Below are positions 32,905 to 44,258 of a stretch of 64,000 bases of DNA, in pieces (position 1 is the first letter of the stretch; each line of letters starts with the position of its first letter). The position numbers were made by a program, and so were the translations under genes. This DNA comes from Gemmatimonadota bacterium (lineage in GTDB: Bacteria > Gemmatimonadota > Gemmatimonadetes > Longimicrobiales > Longimicrobiaceae): the NCBI GenBank assembly GCA_031260285.1, contig JAIRKD010000068.1:41774-105773 (forward strand), given 5' to 3'. The notes under the pieces are model-generated. The model saw only the letters and a list, made by a program, of their open reading frames with translations. It made no database searches and was not told the DNA's origin.

Positions 32905-35340
32905 TCAGTCGTCCGGGAAGAGCTGGGAGAACTGGATAAAATCGATCAGTACTTCCCGCGGCTTCGAGCCGTTGGCTCCACCCAGAATCCCCGCGTTCTC
33001 CAGCTGATCGATGATCCGCGCCGCTCTTCCGTAGCCGATCTCCAGGCGCCGCTGGAGAAGCGAGGTTGAGCCACCACCATGCTGGATACAGAGCGAAGCC
33101 GCCTGCTGGAAGAGCTTGTCCCGATCCCCGGGATCATCCGCCGCTTCCATATCATCAACGCTGTTCTCCCGGGCCCGGACGATCTCCAGGATGTCCTGCT
33201 CCCGCGAGGGATCTGCCTCACCGCGCATCTCCTTCTCCGCCTTCTCCTGCGCGCGTTCGCGGTACCAGTCCATCAGCTCTTCCGTATCATCCGTCGAGAG
33301 ATAGGCCCCCTGTATCCGCAGAGGGTCGCTCCTGCCCGGCGGAAGGAAGAGCATGTCGCCGTTCCCCAGAAGGGTATCCGCCCCGTTCTGGTCGAGAATG
33401 GTACGCGAATCCACCTTCGAGGAGACCCGGAATGCGATCCGGCTCGGGAAGTTCGCCTTGATCAGACCCGTGATCACATTCACCGACGGCCGCTGCGTAG
33501 CCAGGATCAGATGGATCCCGATTGCGCGGGCCTTCTGGGCCAGCATCGCAAGCGGCTTCTCCACGTCTCCCTGCACCGTCATCATCAGGTCCGCGAGCTC
33601 ATCAATGATGAGTACGATGTACGGAAGCGGGCCGTCCCTGTAGATGAACCGGTCCGGATCTCCCTCCTCACCCACCGGCACCGGGGAGCGGATCAGATGC
33701 CCGTCAGAAACCCGCTTGTTGAAGTCCTGCAGATTCCGGACGTTGTTCGAAGAGAGCAGCGCATACCGCCGCTCCATCTCGATCAGCGCCCACTTCAGCA
33801 CCCCGGCCGCGTCATTATTGTCAGTAACAACCGGATGCCGGAGATGGGGGACATCGTTGTAGACGCTGAGCTCCACCATCTTCGGATCCACCATCAGCAG
33901 ACGCAGCGTCTGAGGCGAATGCCGGTAGATGAGCGAAGTGATGATCGTGTTGATACAGACTGATTTACCCGAGCCTGTCGCACCCGCGATCAGCAGATGT
34001 GGCATACGGGCGAGGTCAGCGATGTATGGCTTTCCGGAGATATCCTTGCCGAGCGCAAGCGGAAGCGCGGCACTGCTCGTCCGGAAGGCAGCCGACTCGA
34101 TCACCTCACGGAAGAATACCGTTTCGGGCTCCAGATTCGGGATCTCGACACCAACGGCGGCTTTCCCCGGGATCGGCGCGACAATACGCACCGACGCCGC
34201 ACGCATGGCCAGCGCGAGGTCCGCCTCCAGGTTCGCGATTCTGGCGACCTTCACGCCGGGCGCCGGGCTCACCTCAAACTGCGTGACCGCCGGTCCGGTG
34301 GTTGTACCAACAATCTCACCCTCAATCCGGAAGGTGGCGAGTTTCTCAACGAGAACCTTGCCCATACCGTCCAGCTGACGGCGATGGCGCGCCTCATCCC
34401 GGGGCGGAGCGTCGGTAAGCAGCTCCGTGGAAGGCAGGTCCGACGATCGAGGGTCACCGGAGTCCGGCAGGGTTTCGATAACCGGCTGTTTCTTTCCACG
34501 GACGGGTACCGGCACCCGGGGAGGGAAGCTCCCGGGAGGCAGCGTCTCCACCAGGGGCGGAGCCTCAACAACAGAAGAGCGTGAGACCAGGGGGGGGAAC
34601 GGACTGTCCTCGTCCTCATCATCGGGGTCGAGCGACAGGAGCACCCCGCGGGCCGGCCGGACAGGGCGCGCGGAGCTCTCCGGAATCGGATCAACCTCAT
34701 CATCATCCTCGGCCTCCGTTTCACTGGAGGGCCCGGCAAGCCAGTCGCGAAAGGATGCGAAGAGCGTGGCCGCGGTTTTCGAACCTGAGGAGAGTGCCGC
34801 GCCGCCAGCCATGATTCCGCGGATCGGATCCCACCCGAGGGTGATGGTGAACACCGCCGCGAGAACAAAAACCACCACCAGAGTGGCGCCTACCCAGCCG
34901 AGGGCAGCCGCCAGAGGAGCACCCAGCGCACGCCCGATCCATCCCGTTGAACCGGGGAGATCACCAACGGGCAGTACAAGGGTGAAGATTCCTGTAGGAA
35001 CAAAAAGAAGCAGACCCGTGAGGAGGATTCCGGCGCGGATCACCTGACGCCGCTGCATCCACCCCGCGAGGGAAGCAGCGCCCAGCGCGGGGAAGGCCGG
35101 GACAAGGAAGGCCGAGACCCCCAGGAGGCTCTTCCCCCACCTCGCGAGAGCGCGTCCGACGCTTCCCACGATGTTACCCGTGGGGAAGAGACGGGCGCCG
35201 AACTCTCCGAGGATCGCAAGTGGAACGAGGCTGAGCGCGAGCAGGATCGCGAGCAGCATCAGAGCGAGAGTCCAGACGACGCGCTGCAGGTGTTCGTCGA
35301 CAAGGATCGAGTCGTTACCCGCCTTGGGCCGTCCTGGCAT
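32905..35340 (-). CDS. ftsK: FtsK/SpoIIIE DNA translocase
   Basis: N-terminal TM segments; LIAGATGSGKSVCINTIITSLIYRHSP; DELADLMM; C-terminal gamma winged helix SLLQRRLEIGYGRAARIIDQLENAGIL. Confidence 0.98.
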   Translation of the reverse strand: MPGRPKAGNDSILVDEHLQRVVWTLALMLLAILLALSLVPLAILGEFGARLFPTGNIVGSVGRALARWGKSLLGVSAFLVPAFPALGAASLAGWMQRRQVIRAGILLTGLLLFVPTGIFTLVLPVGDLPGSTGWIGRALGAPLAAALGWVGATLVVVFVLAAVFTITLGWDPIRGIMAGGAALSSGSKTAATLFASFRDWLAGPSSETEAEDDDEVDPIPESSARPVRPARGVLLSLDPDDEDEDSPFPPLVSRSSVVEAPPLVETLPPGSFPPRVPVPVRGKKQPVIETLPDSGDPRSSDLPSTELLTDAPPRDEARHRRQLDGMGKVLVEKLATFRIEGEIVGTTTGPAVTQFEVSPAPGVKVARIANLEADLALAMRAASVRIVAPIPGKAAVGVEIPNLEPETVFFREVIESAAFRTSSAALPLALGKDISGKPYIADLARMPHLLIAGATGSGKSVCINTIITSLIYRHSPQTLRLLMVDPKMVELSVYNDVPHLRHPVVTDNNDAAGVLKWALIEMERRYALLSSNNVRNLQDFNKRVSDGHLIRSPVPVGEEGDPDRFIYRDGPLPYIVLIIDELADLMMTVQGDVEKPLAMLAQKARAIGIHLILATQRPSVNVITGLIKANFPSRIAFRVSSKVDSRTILDQNGADTLLGNGDMLFLPPGRSDPLRIQGAYLSTDDTEELMDWYRERAQEKAEKEMRGEADPSREQDILEIVRARENSVDDMEAADDPGDRDKLFQQAASLCIQHGGGSTSLLQRRLEIGYGRAARIIDQLENAGILGGANGSKPREVLIDFIQFSQLFPDD

Positions 35341-35349
35341 ATTCTCTCG

Positions 35350-36093
35350 TTACTGCGTCGCGGGAACCGACGAGGGCAGAATCGTGATACTGCGCTCGTG
35401 AAGAACGGGAATGATGTCCCGCGTATCCACCCGGGCGCAAACCGCGAGATCTTCGGCGAGGCCTGCCTCGATGATCCCCTGCCCACCCGCGGCGAGCTGG
35501 AACATCGGGACATCCACCCCGAACTCGCGAGCAAGGACCCCCGCCGCGCGGGCGCCGTCGTTCAGCGTCCAGTCTCCCGGCCGCGCATCCATCAGTGCCT
35601 GGGCGAAACGTCCCGCAACGGTGACGTCTTCCAGCGCGAAGTGGCGTTCTCTGCCCGAGCAGAGGAAGACCGGCTCAGCCCCGGTGCGGACAAGCTGCTC
35701 CACCAGCGCAGAGAGGTTGGAGAGCGCGCCGATATAGACACGTTCCGCGTTCACCGTAAGCGACATCGCCGCGGTGCCGTTGGTGGTGGTGATGACGATG
35801 GTTTTGCCACCCACCCGATCGGGAGTGAACTCACGCGGCGAATTACCCAGATCAAAGCCTTCGATGGGAAGGCAGCGGCGCTCCCCCGCGAGCAGGACTT
35901 CAGCGCGTCCGAAGTTGTTCGCGAGATGGATGGCCTCCTCGATGGAGCCCACCGGGAACACCGAACGGGCACCCGCACCGAGTGCTTCAACAATCGAGGT
36001 TGTAGCGCGCAGGATATCCAGCACAACCACCGTACGCCCCGCCAGCGCCGAAGCCCCGATCTCGCCAGGGCTCATAAACACATCCAGCCTCAT
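35350..36093 (-). CDS. comB: 2-phosphosulfolactate phosphatase (ComB) family
   Basis: [65 protein letters not shown]. Confidence 0.92.
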   Translation of the reverse strand: MRLDVFMSPGEIGASALAGRTVVVLDILRATTSIVEALGAGARSVFPVGSIEEAIHLANNFGRAEVLLAGERRCLPIEGFDLGNSPREFTPDRVGGKTIVITTTNGTAAMSLTVNAERVYIGALSNLSALVEQLVRTGAEPVFLCSGRERHFALEDVTVAGRFAQALMDARPGDWTLNDGARAAGVLAREFGVDVPMFQLAAGGQGIIEAGLAEDLAVCARVDTRDIIPVLHERSITILPSSVPATQ

Positions 36094-37445
36094 ACAGCTT
36101 CCGCCTTTTCCAGTACCATCCGCTCAAGGAACTTTGTATCAATCGTACCCGCCAGGAAGTCGGGGTGATCAAGTACCTCAAGAAGAAAGGGAATCGTAGT
36201 GTGTACGCCCTCAATGACAAAGGAGGCAAGGGCGTTACGCATTCTCGCGATCGCTTCCGGGCGGTCCGCACCGTGGACGATAAGTTTTGCGAGAAGCGAA
36301 TCGTAGAACGGGGGAACCTTGTACCCCGCGTATACATGGGTATCCAGCCGGACTCCCGGCCCACCCGGAGGATGGAAAGTCTGGATCTGACCGGGTGAAG
36401 GCGAGAAGTCGCGCGCCGGATTCTCCGCGTTGATCCGGCACTCGATTGCGTGTCCACGGAGCTCAACCGGACCCGGCCGAACCGTAAGCGGAAGTCCCGC
36501 CGCCGCCCGGATCTGCTCCTTGATCAGATCGTACCCGGTGGTCATCTCGGTGACCGGGTGTTCCACCTGGATCCGGGTGTTCATCTCCATGAAGTAGAAG
36601 CCGCCGTCCTCATCAAGCAGGAACTCGATGGTACCGGCGCCCACATAGTTGATCGCGGATGCACCCCGGACCGCCGCCTCACCCATCTTCTGACGGAGTT
36701 CGGGGGTCAGCGCGGGGGATGGCGCCTCTTCAATCAGCTTCTGGTGACGACGCTGCACCGAACAGTCGCGCTCGCCGAGATGGATCACGCGGCCGTGCTG
36801 GTCCCCGAGAATCTGGAACTCGATGTGACGGGGTCGCCCGAGATACTTTTCGAGGTAGACTGTATCGTCACGGAAGGCTGCGCCGGCTTCGTTCCGGGCC
36901 ATTGTGTACTGCCGGGCGAACTCCGACTCATCGCGGGCGACGCGCATCCCCTTCCCGCCCCCGCCCGCGGCAGCCTTCACAAGCACCGGGAAGCCGATCT
37001 CGCGGGCGGCGACAAGCGCCTCGTCCACATTGGAGATCGCATCGGTCCCCGGCACAATCGGCACACCGACCTCAAGCATCGTGCGACGCGCCGCGGCCTT
37101 GTCACCCATCAGCCGGATCTGCTGGGGGGTCGGCCCGATGAAGGTGATCTGGCTGCGCTCGCAGATCTCCGAGAACTCCGCATTCTCTGCCAGGAACCCG
37201 TACCCCGGATGGATTGCGTCCGCGCCGGTGATCTCGGCCGCCGCGATGATACGGGGGATATTGAGATAGCTCTCGCGGGCGAGCGGAGGACCGATGCAGA
37301 CGTCCTCATCCGCAAAACGGACGTGAAGCGAATCACGATCCGCCTGGGAATAGACCGCAACGGTCCGTATCCCCATCTCTTTGCAGGCACGGATGACGCG
37401 CAGCGCGATTTCGCCACGGTTGGCGATCAGGATCTTACCGAACAT
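36090..37445 (-). CDS. accC: Acetyl-CoA carboxylase, biotin carboxylase subunit
   Basis: [65 protein letters not shown]. Confidence 0.98.
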   Translation of the reverse strand: MFGKILIANRGEIALRVIRACKEMGIRTVAVYSQADRDSLHVRFADEDVCIGPPLARESYLNIPRIIAAAEITGADAIHPGYGFLAENAEFSEICERSQITFIGPTPQQIRLMGDKAAARRTMLEVGVPIVPGTDAISNVDEALVAAREIGFPVLVKAAAGGGGKGMRVARDESEFARQYTMARNEAGAAFRDDTVYLEKYLGRPRHIEFQILGDQHGRVIHLGERDCSVQRRHQKLIEEAPSPALTPELRQKMGEAAVRGASAINYVGAGTIEFLLDEDGGFYFMEMNTRIQVEHPVTEMTTGYDLIKEQIRAAAGLPLTVRPGPVELRGHAIECRINAENPARDFSPSPGQIQTFHPPGGPGVRLDTHVYAGYKVPPFYDSLLAKLIVHGADRPEAIARMRNALASFVIEGVHTTIPFLLEVLDHPDFLAGTIDTKFLERMVLEKAEAV

Positions 37446-37457
37446 GGGCAGCCGGGC

Positions 37458-38021
37458 TCACGCTTCAGGTTCGATCCGGAAGAGAATCTGACCGAACTCA
37501 ACCGGCTCGGCGTTCTCCACGCGAATCTCGCGAACGATGCCCTGGACCTCGGCCTCAAGCTCGTTCATGAGCTTCATCGCTTCCAGAACGCAGAGCGTCT
37601 GGCCCTTCACCACCCGGGAACCGACCTCGACATAGGAGGGCGCTTCGGGCGCCGGCGAACGGTAGAAGGTTCCTACCATCGGAGAGGCGACGTCCACCAG
37701 CTGCGGGCCCTGACGCTCGGGCGCTGCAGCGGGCTCAGCCGCGGCCGGGGCCGCAACCACGGGGGCCGCCTGAGCAACCGGAGCGCTTGCCGCGCGGACC
37801 GCCGCCACGCCCGGATCCACCGAAGTGGCCAGGATCTGACCGGGCGACTTGACGATGCGGATCTTCGTACCGCCCCGCGCGATCTCAAGGGAGTCGATCC
37901 CGCTCTCGTCCACCGCCTCGATCAGGCCGCGGACAAAATCAAGATCCACAATCTGACGTTCCGAGCGGGAGCTCTCGCTCACCGTGCTCTCGCTGTTGGC
38001 GTTCCCCCGGGACTTGCTCAT
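37458..38021 (-). CDS. accB: Acetyl-CoA carboxylase biotin carboxyl carrier protein
   Basis: Biotinylation motif [43 protein letters not shown]. Confidence 0.97.
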   Translation of the reverse strand: MSKSRGNANSESTVSESSRSERQIVDLDFVRGLIEAVDESGIDSLEIARGGTKIRIVKSPGQILATSVDPGVAAVRAASAPVAQAAPVVAAPAAAEPAAAPERQGPQLVDVASPMVGTFYRSPAPEAPSYVEVGSRVVKGQTLCVLEAMKLMNELEAEVQGIVREIRVENAEPVEFGQILFRIEPEA

Positions 38022-38584
38022 TTCCCGACACGCTCCAGATACTTGTCCTCGCGGCGATCCACCCGGATCGCCTCGCCGATCTCCAGGAAAAGCGGAACCT
38101 GAACAACCGCGCCCGTCTCGAGCCTGGCCGGCTTGGTACCGCCCGTCGCCGTATCACCCCGGACACCCGGGTCGGTGTCTACGATCTTCAGCTCGACAAA
38201 GTTGGGGAGTTCCACCGAAATGATCTGATCATTATGGGCGAGCCCCTCACACTCCATATTCTCCTTGAGGTACAGGAGCTGATCCTTGCCGATCACATCA
38301 CGGGCAAGGGGGATCATCTCAAACGTCTGCTGATCCATGAAGTAGTAGAGATCACCATCGGTGTAGCTGTACTGTACAGCGCGCCGTTCCAGACGCACCT
38401 CGTCGATCTTTTCACCCGCCCGGAAGGTCCGCTCGAGGACCGCGCCGGTCAGCACGTTCTTGAGCTTGGTGCGCACAAATGCGCCACCCTTTCCCGGCTT
38501 CACATGCTGGAAGTAGGTGATGGTATAGAGCCCGCCTTCGAGCTCCATCGTCAACCCATTACGAAAATCGGCGGTACTCGCCAC
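38018..38584 (-). CDS. efp: Elongation factor P
   Basis: [78 protein letters not shown]. Confidence 0.98.
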   Translation of the reverse strand: MASTADFRNGLTMELEGGLYTITYFQHVKPGKGGAFVRTKLKNVLTGAVLERTFRAGEKIDEVRLERRAVQYSYTDGDLYYFMDQQTFEMIPLARDVIGKDQLLYLKENMECEGLAHNDQIISVELPNFVELKIVDTDPGVRGDTATGGTKPARLETGAVVQVPLFLEIGEAIRVDRREDKYLERVGK

Positions 38585-38614
38585 GGGATCTCCTGTTGTA
38601 TTTAGTCGTCCAGT

Positions 38615-39076
38615 TCAGGCGGGGGAAACACCGCCAGCTCCCTGCATGCGCAGGAAGTCAACCATCCCCCGAAGCCCGAGAACATAGCTGTCCGGGCCGA
38701 AACCGACCACCACACCCACCGCGCGATCGGAAAGATAAGATGCGTGCCGGAAGGGCTCGCGGGCAAAAACGTTGGAGAGATGGACCTCCACAAACGGGAT
38801 CCGGACCGCCAGCAGAGCGTCTCTGATACCGACGCTGGTGTGGGTGTAGGCCCCCGCATTGATGACCACTCCGTCCGCCTCTCCCGGCAGGCTGTGGATG
38901 TGATCAATCAGCTGACCTTCCCCGTTTGACTGGAAGTACGTGACCTCCGCCCCCAGTGAACGCCCCAGCTCAACAAGAGACAGGTTGATATCGGTGAGCG
39001 TGAGGCGCCCGTAGATCGCCGTCTCCCGACTGCCGAGCGTATTCAGGTTCGGGCCATGAATCACACGGATCTTCAA
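38615..39076 (-). CDS. aroQ: 3-dehydroquinate dehydratase, type II
   Basis: [51 protein letters not shown]. Confidence 0.97.
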   Translation of the reverse strand: MKIRVIHGPNLNTLGSRETAIYGRLTLTDINLSLVELGRSLGAEVTYFQSNGEGQLIDHIHSLPGEADGVVINAGAYTHTSVGIRDALLAVRIPFVEVHLSNVFAREPFRHASYLSDRAVGVVVGFGPDSYVLGLRGMVDFLRMQGAGGVSPA

Positions 39077-41034
39077 CGCTTCAGACTCCTGAGCCAGGCC
39101 TGGAAGGATTCGATATCGTCATCATCATTATCATTACTACTTGCATCGCCCGCGACATCCACGGCAGAAACAGCGGTTGCAACCGGATCCGTATCGTTCA
39201 ATGAGACCGCCGGTTCCGCCTCCATGTCCGTATCAGCGACGTTCCCCGTGAGCTCCTGAAGCAAGGCTCCATGGCCGGACCCGTCCGCTGATCCCGGTAC
39301 AGACGACAGTTCCGACAGATCCATCACGCCGGAGTTCTCCTCCATGTGATGCTGCGTGGGGTCCGACTCATCGCCGGATCCGGGGAAGAGCTCGGACGAG
39401 GGATCAGTGGGATCAGACGACGCAGCCGCTGGCAGATCCGACGGCAGCTCAGCCGAGGGAAGAGAAGGCGCGACCACAAGCGGGATCTCCCAGGGGAAAA
39501 GATCGTCGTCAGGCAGATCCGGGGCAGAGGCAGAAGCGTTCGCGAAGGACGGCCCCGAAGACTGCTCCGGAACAACATCCGATGACTCTCTCTCCGCGAT
39601 CACCCATCCCTGCATAAAGGGAGAGAAGGGATCCGCAAAGGAATCATCACCCACCCCATCAACAGCGGATCCGGTGGTTCCGGAGTTCCGCGCCAGGGGG
39701 GCCGGGTCGTTTTCCGAAGATACTTCCGGCAGCGCTTCCCCATGCCAGACGGGGAGGTCCATGAGAGGATCGAGGGCTTCGTCAGACGCCGGAGAAACCG
39801 GATCCGCTTCAACGGTCCACTCATCGGGGAGTGCGACAGAAGCTGAGACCAGCCCTTCCCCGACTCCGAGCGGCACATGAACCTCCCCATCAGAAAGCCG
39901 GGTCAGTTCCACTTCGACGATCAGGGTTTCCTCTACTGTCAGGCTCCCCCCGGACGGCGCGTCCAGAGCCTCAGCGGCGGGTGCAACAGCTTCTTCCGCC
40001 GCCGGGTCCGCTGCTTCGACGCGGATATCCGCGGTACGACGTTCCGGAGCTGCTGCGCCTTTGAACCCACCAGCGAGCCGCTCGACCCGCTCAAGGCGCT
40101 CCATCAGGCGGGGGGCCTCACCGCGCCCGCGGATCAGTTCCCGGTAAACCAGGATCGCGCGGTCGTAGACTCCCTGACGGGTGTAGAGCTCCGCGATCGT
40201 CTCGGTGACGAGGATTTCCTCACCATCGTACAGAATGACATCGCGGGCGGCTGACACCGAAGGCGTCGCGAGGGCCGGTTCGGGTTCCGGGGCGGAGAGA
40301 TCCGAAGCAGAAGAAGTATCAACCTCCAGGACCGCGGACGCTGCTTCTGCTTCCAGAGCTGGCTCAACCACCGGAAGCCCGGCCTCATCAACCGGGGCCG
40401 GCTCCTCCACCACCTCACCATCCAGGACCGCCTCACCATCCGAGGCAGAGACAGCTGTTTCCTCTGTCCCGGAAGAGTCCTGCGTCAGGACAGGTGACGG
40501 GGAATCAGCACTGGTCTCCGGGTTGCCAGCGGCGTCTGCGGGATCGGACGCGGAAGGCTCATCATCCGGGGCCGTGAGGAGTCCGGCGGGGACTTCCGGA
40601 GCATCAAGCAGAGTGAGTTCCACAATCGCCAGACGGGCTTCTTCGTTCCCGGGGTCAATCTCCAGCACCCGGGTATACCAGTGGCGGACGCCCGACTGAT
40701 CCCCCGCGCGAACCGCAAGTTCACCCAGAGACCGGACCGCGACGAGGTTCCGGGGATCCGCAGAGAGGACCTGCCGGAACGCATCCTCCGCCGCGTCAAC
40801 CCGCTCCTGATCGGCGAGACAGCGGCCGAGCATCACCCGTGCGCTGACGTAGTCAGGGTGCGCCGCGATTCCCTCATCAAGCACCGTAATCGCCCGATCA
40901 ACAGCTCCCGCCCGACGATAGGCGTTTGCGAGCGGCACAAAATAACGGCCTGAAGGGTTCTCCGCGCACTTGCCTTCGAGCCGGTCGATCTCGGCGCGAA
41001 GATCTGCGCGGATTTCGGTGGAAATCGCGGTCAT
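39073..41034 (-). CDS. TPR-repeat protein with long acidic low-complexity region (start placed at [17 protein letters not shown])
   Basis: TPR units [66 protein letters not shown]; Asp/Glu/Ser/Pro-rich segment afterwards. Confidence 0.88.
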   Translation of the reverse strand: MTAISTEIRADLRAEIDRLEGKCAENPSGRYFVPLANAYRRAGAVDRAITVLDEGIAAHPDYVSARVMLGRCLADQERVDAAEDAFRQVLSADPRNLVAVRSLGELAVRAGDQSGVRHWYTRVLEIDPGNEEARLAIVELTLLDAPEVPAGLLTAPDDEPSASDPADAAGNPETSADSPSPVLTQDSSGTEETAVSASDGEAVLDGEVVEEPAPVDEAGLPVVEPALEAEAASAVLEVDTSSASDLSAPEPEPALATPSVSAARDVILYDGEEILVTETIAELYTRQGVYDRAILVYRELIRGRGEAPRLMERLERVERLAGGFKGAAAPERRTADIRVEAADPAAEEAVAPAAEALDAPSGGSLTVEETLIVEVELTRLSDGEVHVPLGVGEGLVSASVALPDEWTVEADPVSPASDEALDPLMDLPVWHGEALPEVSSENDPAPLARNSGTTGSAVDGVGDDSFADPFSPFMQGWVIAERESSDVVPEQSSGPSFANASASAPDLPDDDLFPWEIPLVVAPSLPSAELPSDLPAAASSDPTDPSSELFPGSGDESDPTQHHMEENSGVMDLSELSSVPGSADGSGHGALLQELTGNVADTDMEAEPAVSLNDTDPVATAVSAVDVAGDASSNDNDDDDIESFQAWLRSLKR

Positions 41035-41232
41035 GACACCAGCAGCATTTGGAAACGGCGTCGAAAACGGAAGGTTGGATCGGGGGAAGGAAGTTACATG
41101 GGCCGCTGGTGGAGTGTCAACCGAATCGCCATGGTCACAGACCCGGGGCGGGAACACCACGGCACCCGGAGCACAGGCACCGCAACCCGATAAACGGGAA
41201 GAACAGAAGCGTGACCAGCCGGAGAAGACCCG

Positions 41233-41264
41233 GAACGGGAGAACGGGAGAACGGGAGAACGGGA
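41233..41264. repeat. 8-bp tandem repeat (gaacggga)x4
   Basis: gaacgggagaacgggagaacgggagaacggga, followed by a purine-rich tract. Confidence 0.85.
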
Positions 41265-41761
41265 CGAGGAGGAGGAGAGGAAAAGAAGAGAGACGGACCG
41301 GGAACGGCGCAGAACCGCGGGAAGAACCGGAACAAGCAGAGAGCGCTGGCGTATGGCGATTGAATCCGGCGGAAACGATGTGGCGACTCCCGGCAAATGC
41401 GGAACTATGTGGTGGAAACCTCAGGCGAGGTCCGGCGTTGCATGTGGACGCCGCCCTGTCTATTTTCAGAGGCTTTTTACCAGCGTGATGCACTTATGTC
41501 ATCATGTGATGTTTTCGTTGTTCTCCCCGCGCATGGGGGACCGGGCGGGTTCTGCTGCGATGAGTGCGGCGGTCTCGTCAGCATTTTTCTCCGCGCATGG
41601 GGAAGCGGCGCACGCGTGAGGCTTCCCGCTTTCCCCTGATCTTATGATTCGCCAGGCTCCCCGTGTGAACCGCGCTGGAGCGGGAACCCGGTGAATCGCG
41701 CCTGACTGCGGCACCCCGTCGTGGGGAGTCGCGTTTGCTTCGACTGGAGTGAGTTTCGACG

Positions 41762-43600
41762 ATGATGCGAGAGCTGCGGGAAAAGACGAAATGGGTCATG
41801 GTGATTGTGGCCCTGACGTTTGTCGGGCTGATGGTGTTCCAGTGGGGGATGGACATCTCCGGACGCTCCGCGGTGGGGCGGACGGGTGAACTGGGCCGGG
41901 TGAACGGCGAGCCTGTTCCGTACGACCAGTACAACGCCGCCTATCAGGCTCTCTACGATCAGGCCCGCGCCCAGTATGGTACGGCGCAGCTCTCCCGCGA
42001 GCAGATCCGGGAAATCGAGAACCGGGCGTTTGATGAGGTTGTCAACGAGATCCTCATCGGTCAGGAACTTCGCCGGCGCAACATCCGGGTCTCGGACAGT
42101 GAGATCATCCAGGCCGCCCAGTGGATGCCGCACCCCGACCTGATGCAGAACGAACTCTTCCTCACGGACGGGCAGTTCGACATCAGCAAGTACCAGCAGT
42201 TCATCTCCGGACCCTCCGCGAATGAAGACCTCCTCCGTCAGCTGGAGGTCTACTACCGCTCAACGATCCCCCGTTCGAAGCTGATCCGTCAGATCACTTC
42301 CGGGGCGTATCTGAGTGATGCGGAGCTCTGGCAGATCTGGCGTGACCGGAATGAGACGGTGACGGTTGAATATGTTCCGCTGAATGTATCCGTGCTTGTT
42401 CCGGGCAGCGTTGAGGTATCGGACAGCGAGGTCCGCGAGTACTACAACCAGAACAAGAAGCGTTTTGTGCGGCCGGCTACGGCCCGCATGACGCTGGCGT
42501 ACATCTCGAAGGCGGCTACCGCGGCGGACTCGGTTGCGGCCTACCAGAAGGCGCTGGAGCTTCGTCAGGAGATCCTGAACGGCGCCCCGTTCGCGGAGGT
42601 CGCTGCGCGTGAGTCTGACGATCCGGGTTCGAAGAACTCGGGTGGAGATCTCGGCACCTTCACCAGCGAACAGATGGTGCCCGCGTTCTCGGAAGTCGCC
42701 TTCTCCCTGCCCGTCGGCGAGGTATCACAGCCAGTACAGACGGAGTTCGGCTTCCACCTGATCCAGGTCCGTGAGCGTACGGGGAACCAGGCTTCCGCGA
42801 GCCATATCCTCGTTTCGTATGATCCGGGTGATGAGGCACTGGACGCGCTGTACGTGCGGGCTGACTCGCTGGAGTCACTGGCCGGGCGCGGTGGGATTGA
42901 GCGGGCCGCGGGTGCGGTAGGCGCAACCTTCCGGACCGGCGTAGTTGTCACGGCGGACGCAGCGTACGTCCCCGGAATCGGCAGCGCGATCGAGGCGCTG
43001 GAGTGGATTGAGGAGAACCGCAGCTCGCCGGAGCCGACACAGGTCAGCTCGGTATTCGAGACGCCGGAAGCGTTTTACATCGTTGCGGAGGAGGACTTCC
43101 TTCCCGCCGGCCAGATTCCGCTCGCGGAGGCGACTCCCGAGATCCAGCGTCAGCTGATTGTTGATCACAAGCTGGAGCAGGCCCGGACGATCGGTGAAGC
43201 GATCGTGGCGGAAGTCCGGGGCGGAAAGTCACTGGAAGAAGCCGCGGGCTCCCGCGGGCTGACGGTGGAGACCGCAGGTCCGATCACCCGGCTGAGCTTC
43301 AACCCCGCCTTTGGTCAGACCAACGCGGTTGTGGGCGCTGCTTTCGGGGTACCGGTCGGCCAGGTGAGCAATGTGGTGGGAACGCCGGGTGGCCTTTACC
43401 TCGTCCGTCCGACGGATCGCACCGAGGCGAGCCGCGAGGAGTTCGAGGCGCAGAAGGAGATCATCCGTCAGTCGCTGCTCTATACGATGCAGCAGGACGC
43501 GCTTGCACGCTGGATGGAGGATATCCGGCGCGAGGCAAACATCATCGACCGGCGCGCGGAGATGCGCGTCGGGCGGGCCACGGGAAGCTCGGCGCTCTGA
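41762..43600 (+). CDS. SurA_N/PpiD-type membrane-anchored peptidyl-prolyl isomerase
   Basis: Single N-terminal TM WVMVIVALTFVGLMVFQW; SurA_N NEILIGQELRRRNIRVSDSEI; rotamase ARESDDPGSKNSGGDLGTFTSEQMVPAFSEVAFSLPVGEVSQPVQTEFGFHLIQVRER. Confidence 0.93.
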   Translation: MMRELREKTKWVMVIVALTFVGLMVFQWGMDISGRSAVGRTGELGRVNGEPVPYDQYNAAYQALYDQARAQYGTAQLSREQIREIENRAFDEVVNEILIGQELRRRNIRVSDSEIIQAAQWMPHPDLMQNELFLTDGQFDISKYQQFISGPSANEDLLRQLEVYYRSTIPRSKLIRQITSGAYLSDAELWQIWRDRNETVTVEYVPLNVSVLVPGSVEVSDSEVREYYNQNKKRFVRPATARMTLAYISKAATAADSVAAYQKALELRQEILNGAPFAEVAARESDDPGSKNSGGDLGTFTSEQMVPAFSEVAFSLPVGEVSQPVQTEFGFHLIQVRERTGNQASASHILVSYDPGDEALDALYVRADSLESLAGRGGIERAAGAVGATFRTGVVVTADAAYVPGIGSAIEALEWIEENRSSPEPTQVSSVFETPEAFYIVAEEDFLPAGQIPLAEATPEIQRQLIVDHKLEQARTIGEAIVAEVRGGKSLEEAAGSRGLTVETAGPITRLSFNPAFGQTNAVVGAAFGVPVGQVSNVVGTPGGLYLVRPTDRTEASREEFEAQKEIIRQSLLYTMQQDALARWMEDIRREANIIDRRAEMRVGRATGSSAL

Positions 43601-43656
43601 TTTCCCTCCGCCTGGTGTTCAGGGCACGGGAGGGCTGACAGGGTGGGAGTACAGAA

Positions 43657-43690
43657 AGAGGGGCCTCCGGGAACGGGGGCCCCTCTTTTT
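43657..43690 (+). terminator. Rho-independent terminator after the PPIase gene
   Basis: agaggggcc...ggcccctct followed by ttttt. Confidence 0.85.
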
Positions 43691-43946
43691 GCATGGCGGT
43701 GGGTATGTCGCGACGGACCTCTTGCCGCCTGTGGGATCTGCAGGGTCCGATAGGTCCCGGATATGAGGGTTATTCTGGCGTGGCACAAAGGGGCTGGGGA
43801 AACACAGATACGGGCGGAGCAGGCGGATCGGTGGGTTCGAACCCACCCGTACACATACCCACAAAACAGTGCGGGGGAGACAGGTTTCACCCCGTCCCCC
43901 CGCGCTTTCCCTGCCCCGGACTCTTCTCAGCCCCTGCAGCCGCCTC

Positions 43947-44222
43947 TCAGAACCAGGAACGTGCGGCGAGCCAGATGATCAGGAACCCGACAATGCTGAG
44001 GGCATTGAGATGGAAGACCAGCGGACCGAGAGTCACGCCGAATGCAACCAGATCGATCACCAGCGGTCCGAAAGCCGCTGCGACGGATGTGGTGAAGAAC
44101 TCTCTCGAAGCGCTGTCCGGCATAAAACGGACGGCGAGTTCGGTGAGCAGGGCCCCGAGAACGAGGCCTGAGAGCAGAACAGCAACAACGCGGCCGATCC
44201 GCCGCTGAAAAGTGACGTTCAT
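43947..44222 (-). CDS. Small membrane protein (DUF4321-like, tentative)
   Basis: Two to three hydrophobic helices; LVLGALLTELAVRF...FGPLVIDLVAFGVTLGPLVFHLNALSIVGFLIIWLAAR. Confidence 0.65.
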   Translation of the reverse strand: MNVTFQRRIGRVVAVLLSGLVLGALLTELAVRFMPDSASREFFTTSVAAAFGPLVIDLVAFGVTLGPLVFHLNALSIVGFLIIWLAARSWF

Positions 44223-44258
44223 CAGGATTTCAGGCCCGGGCTGGTAACGAGTCGCAAA

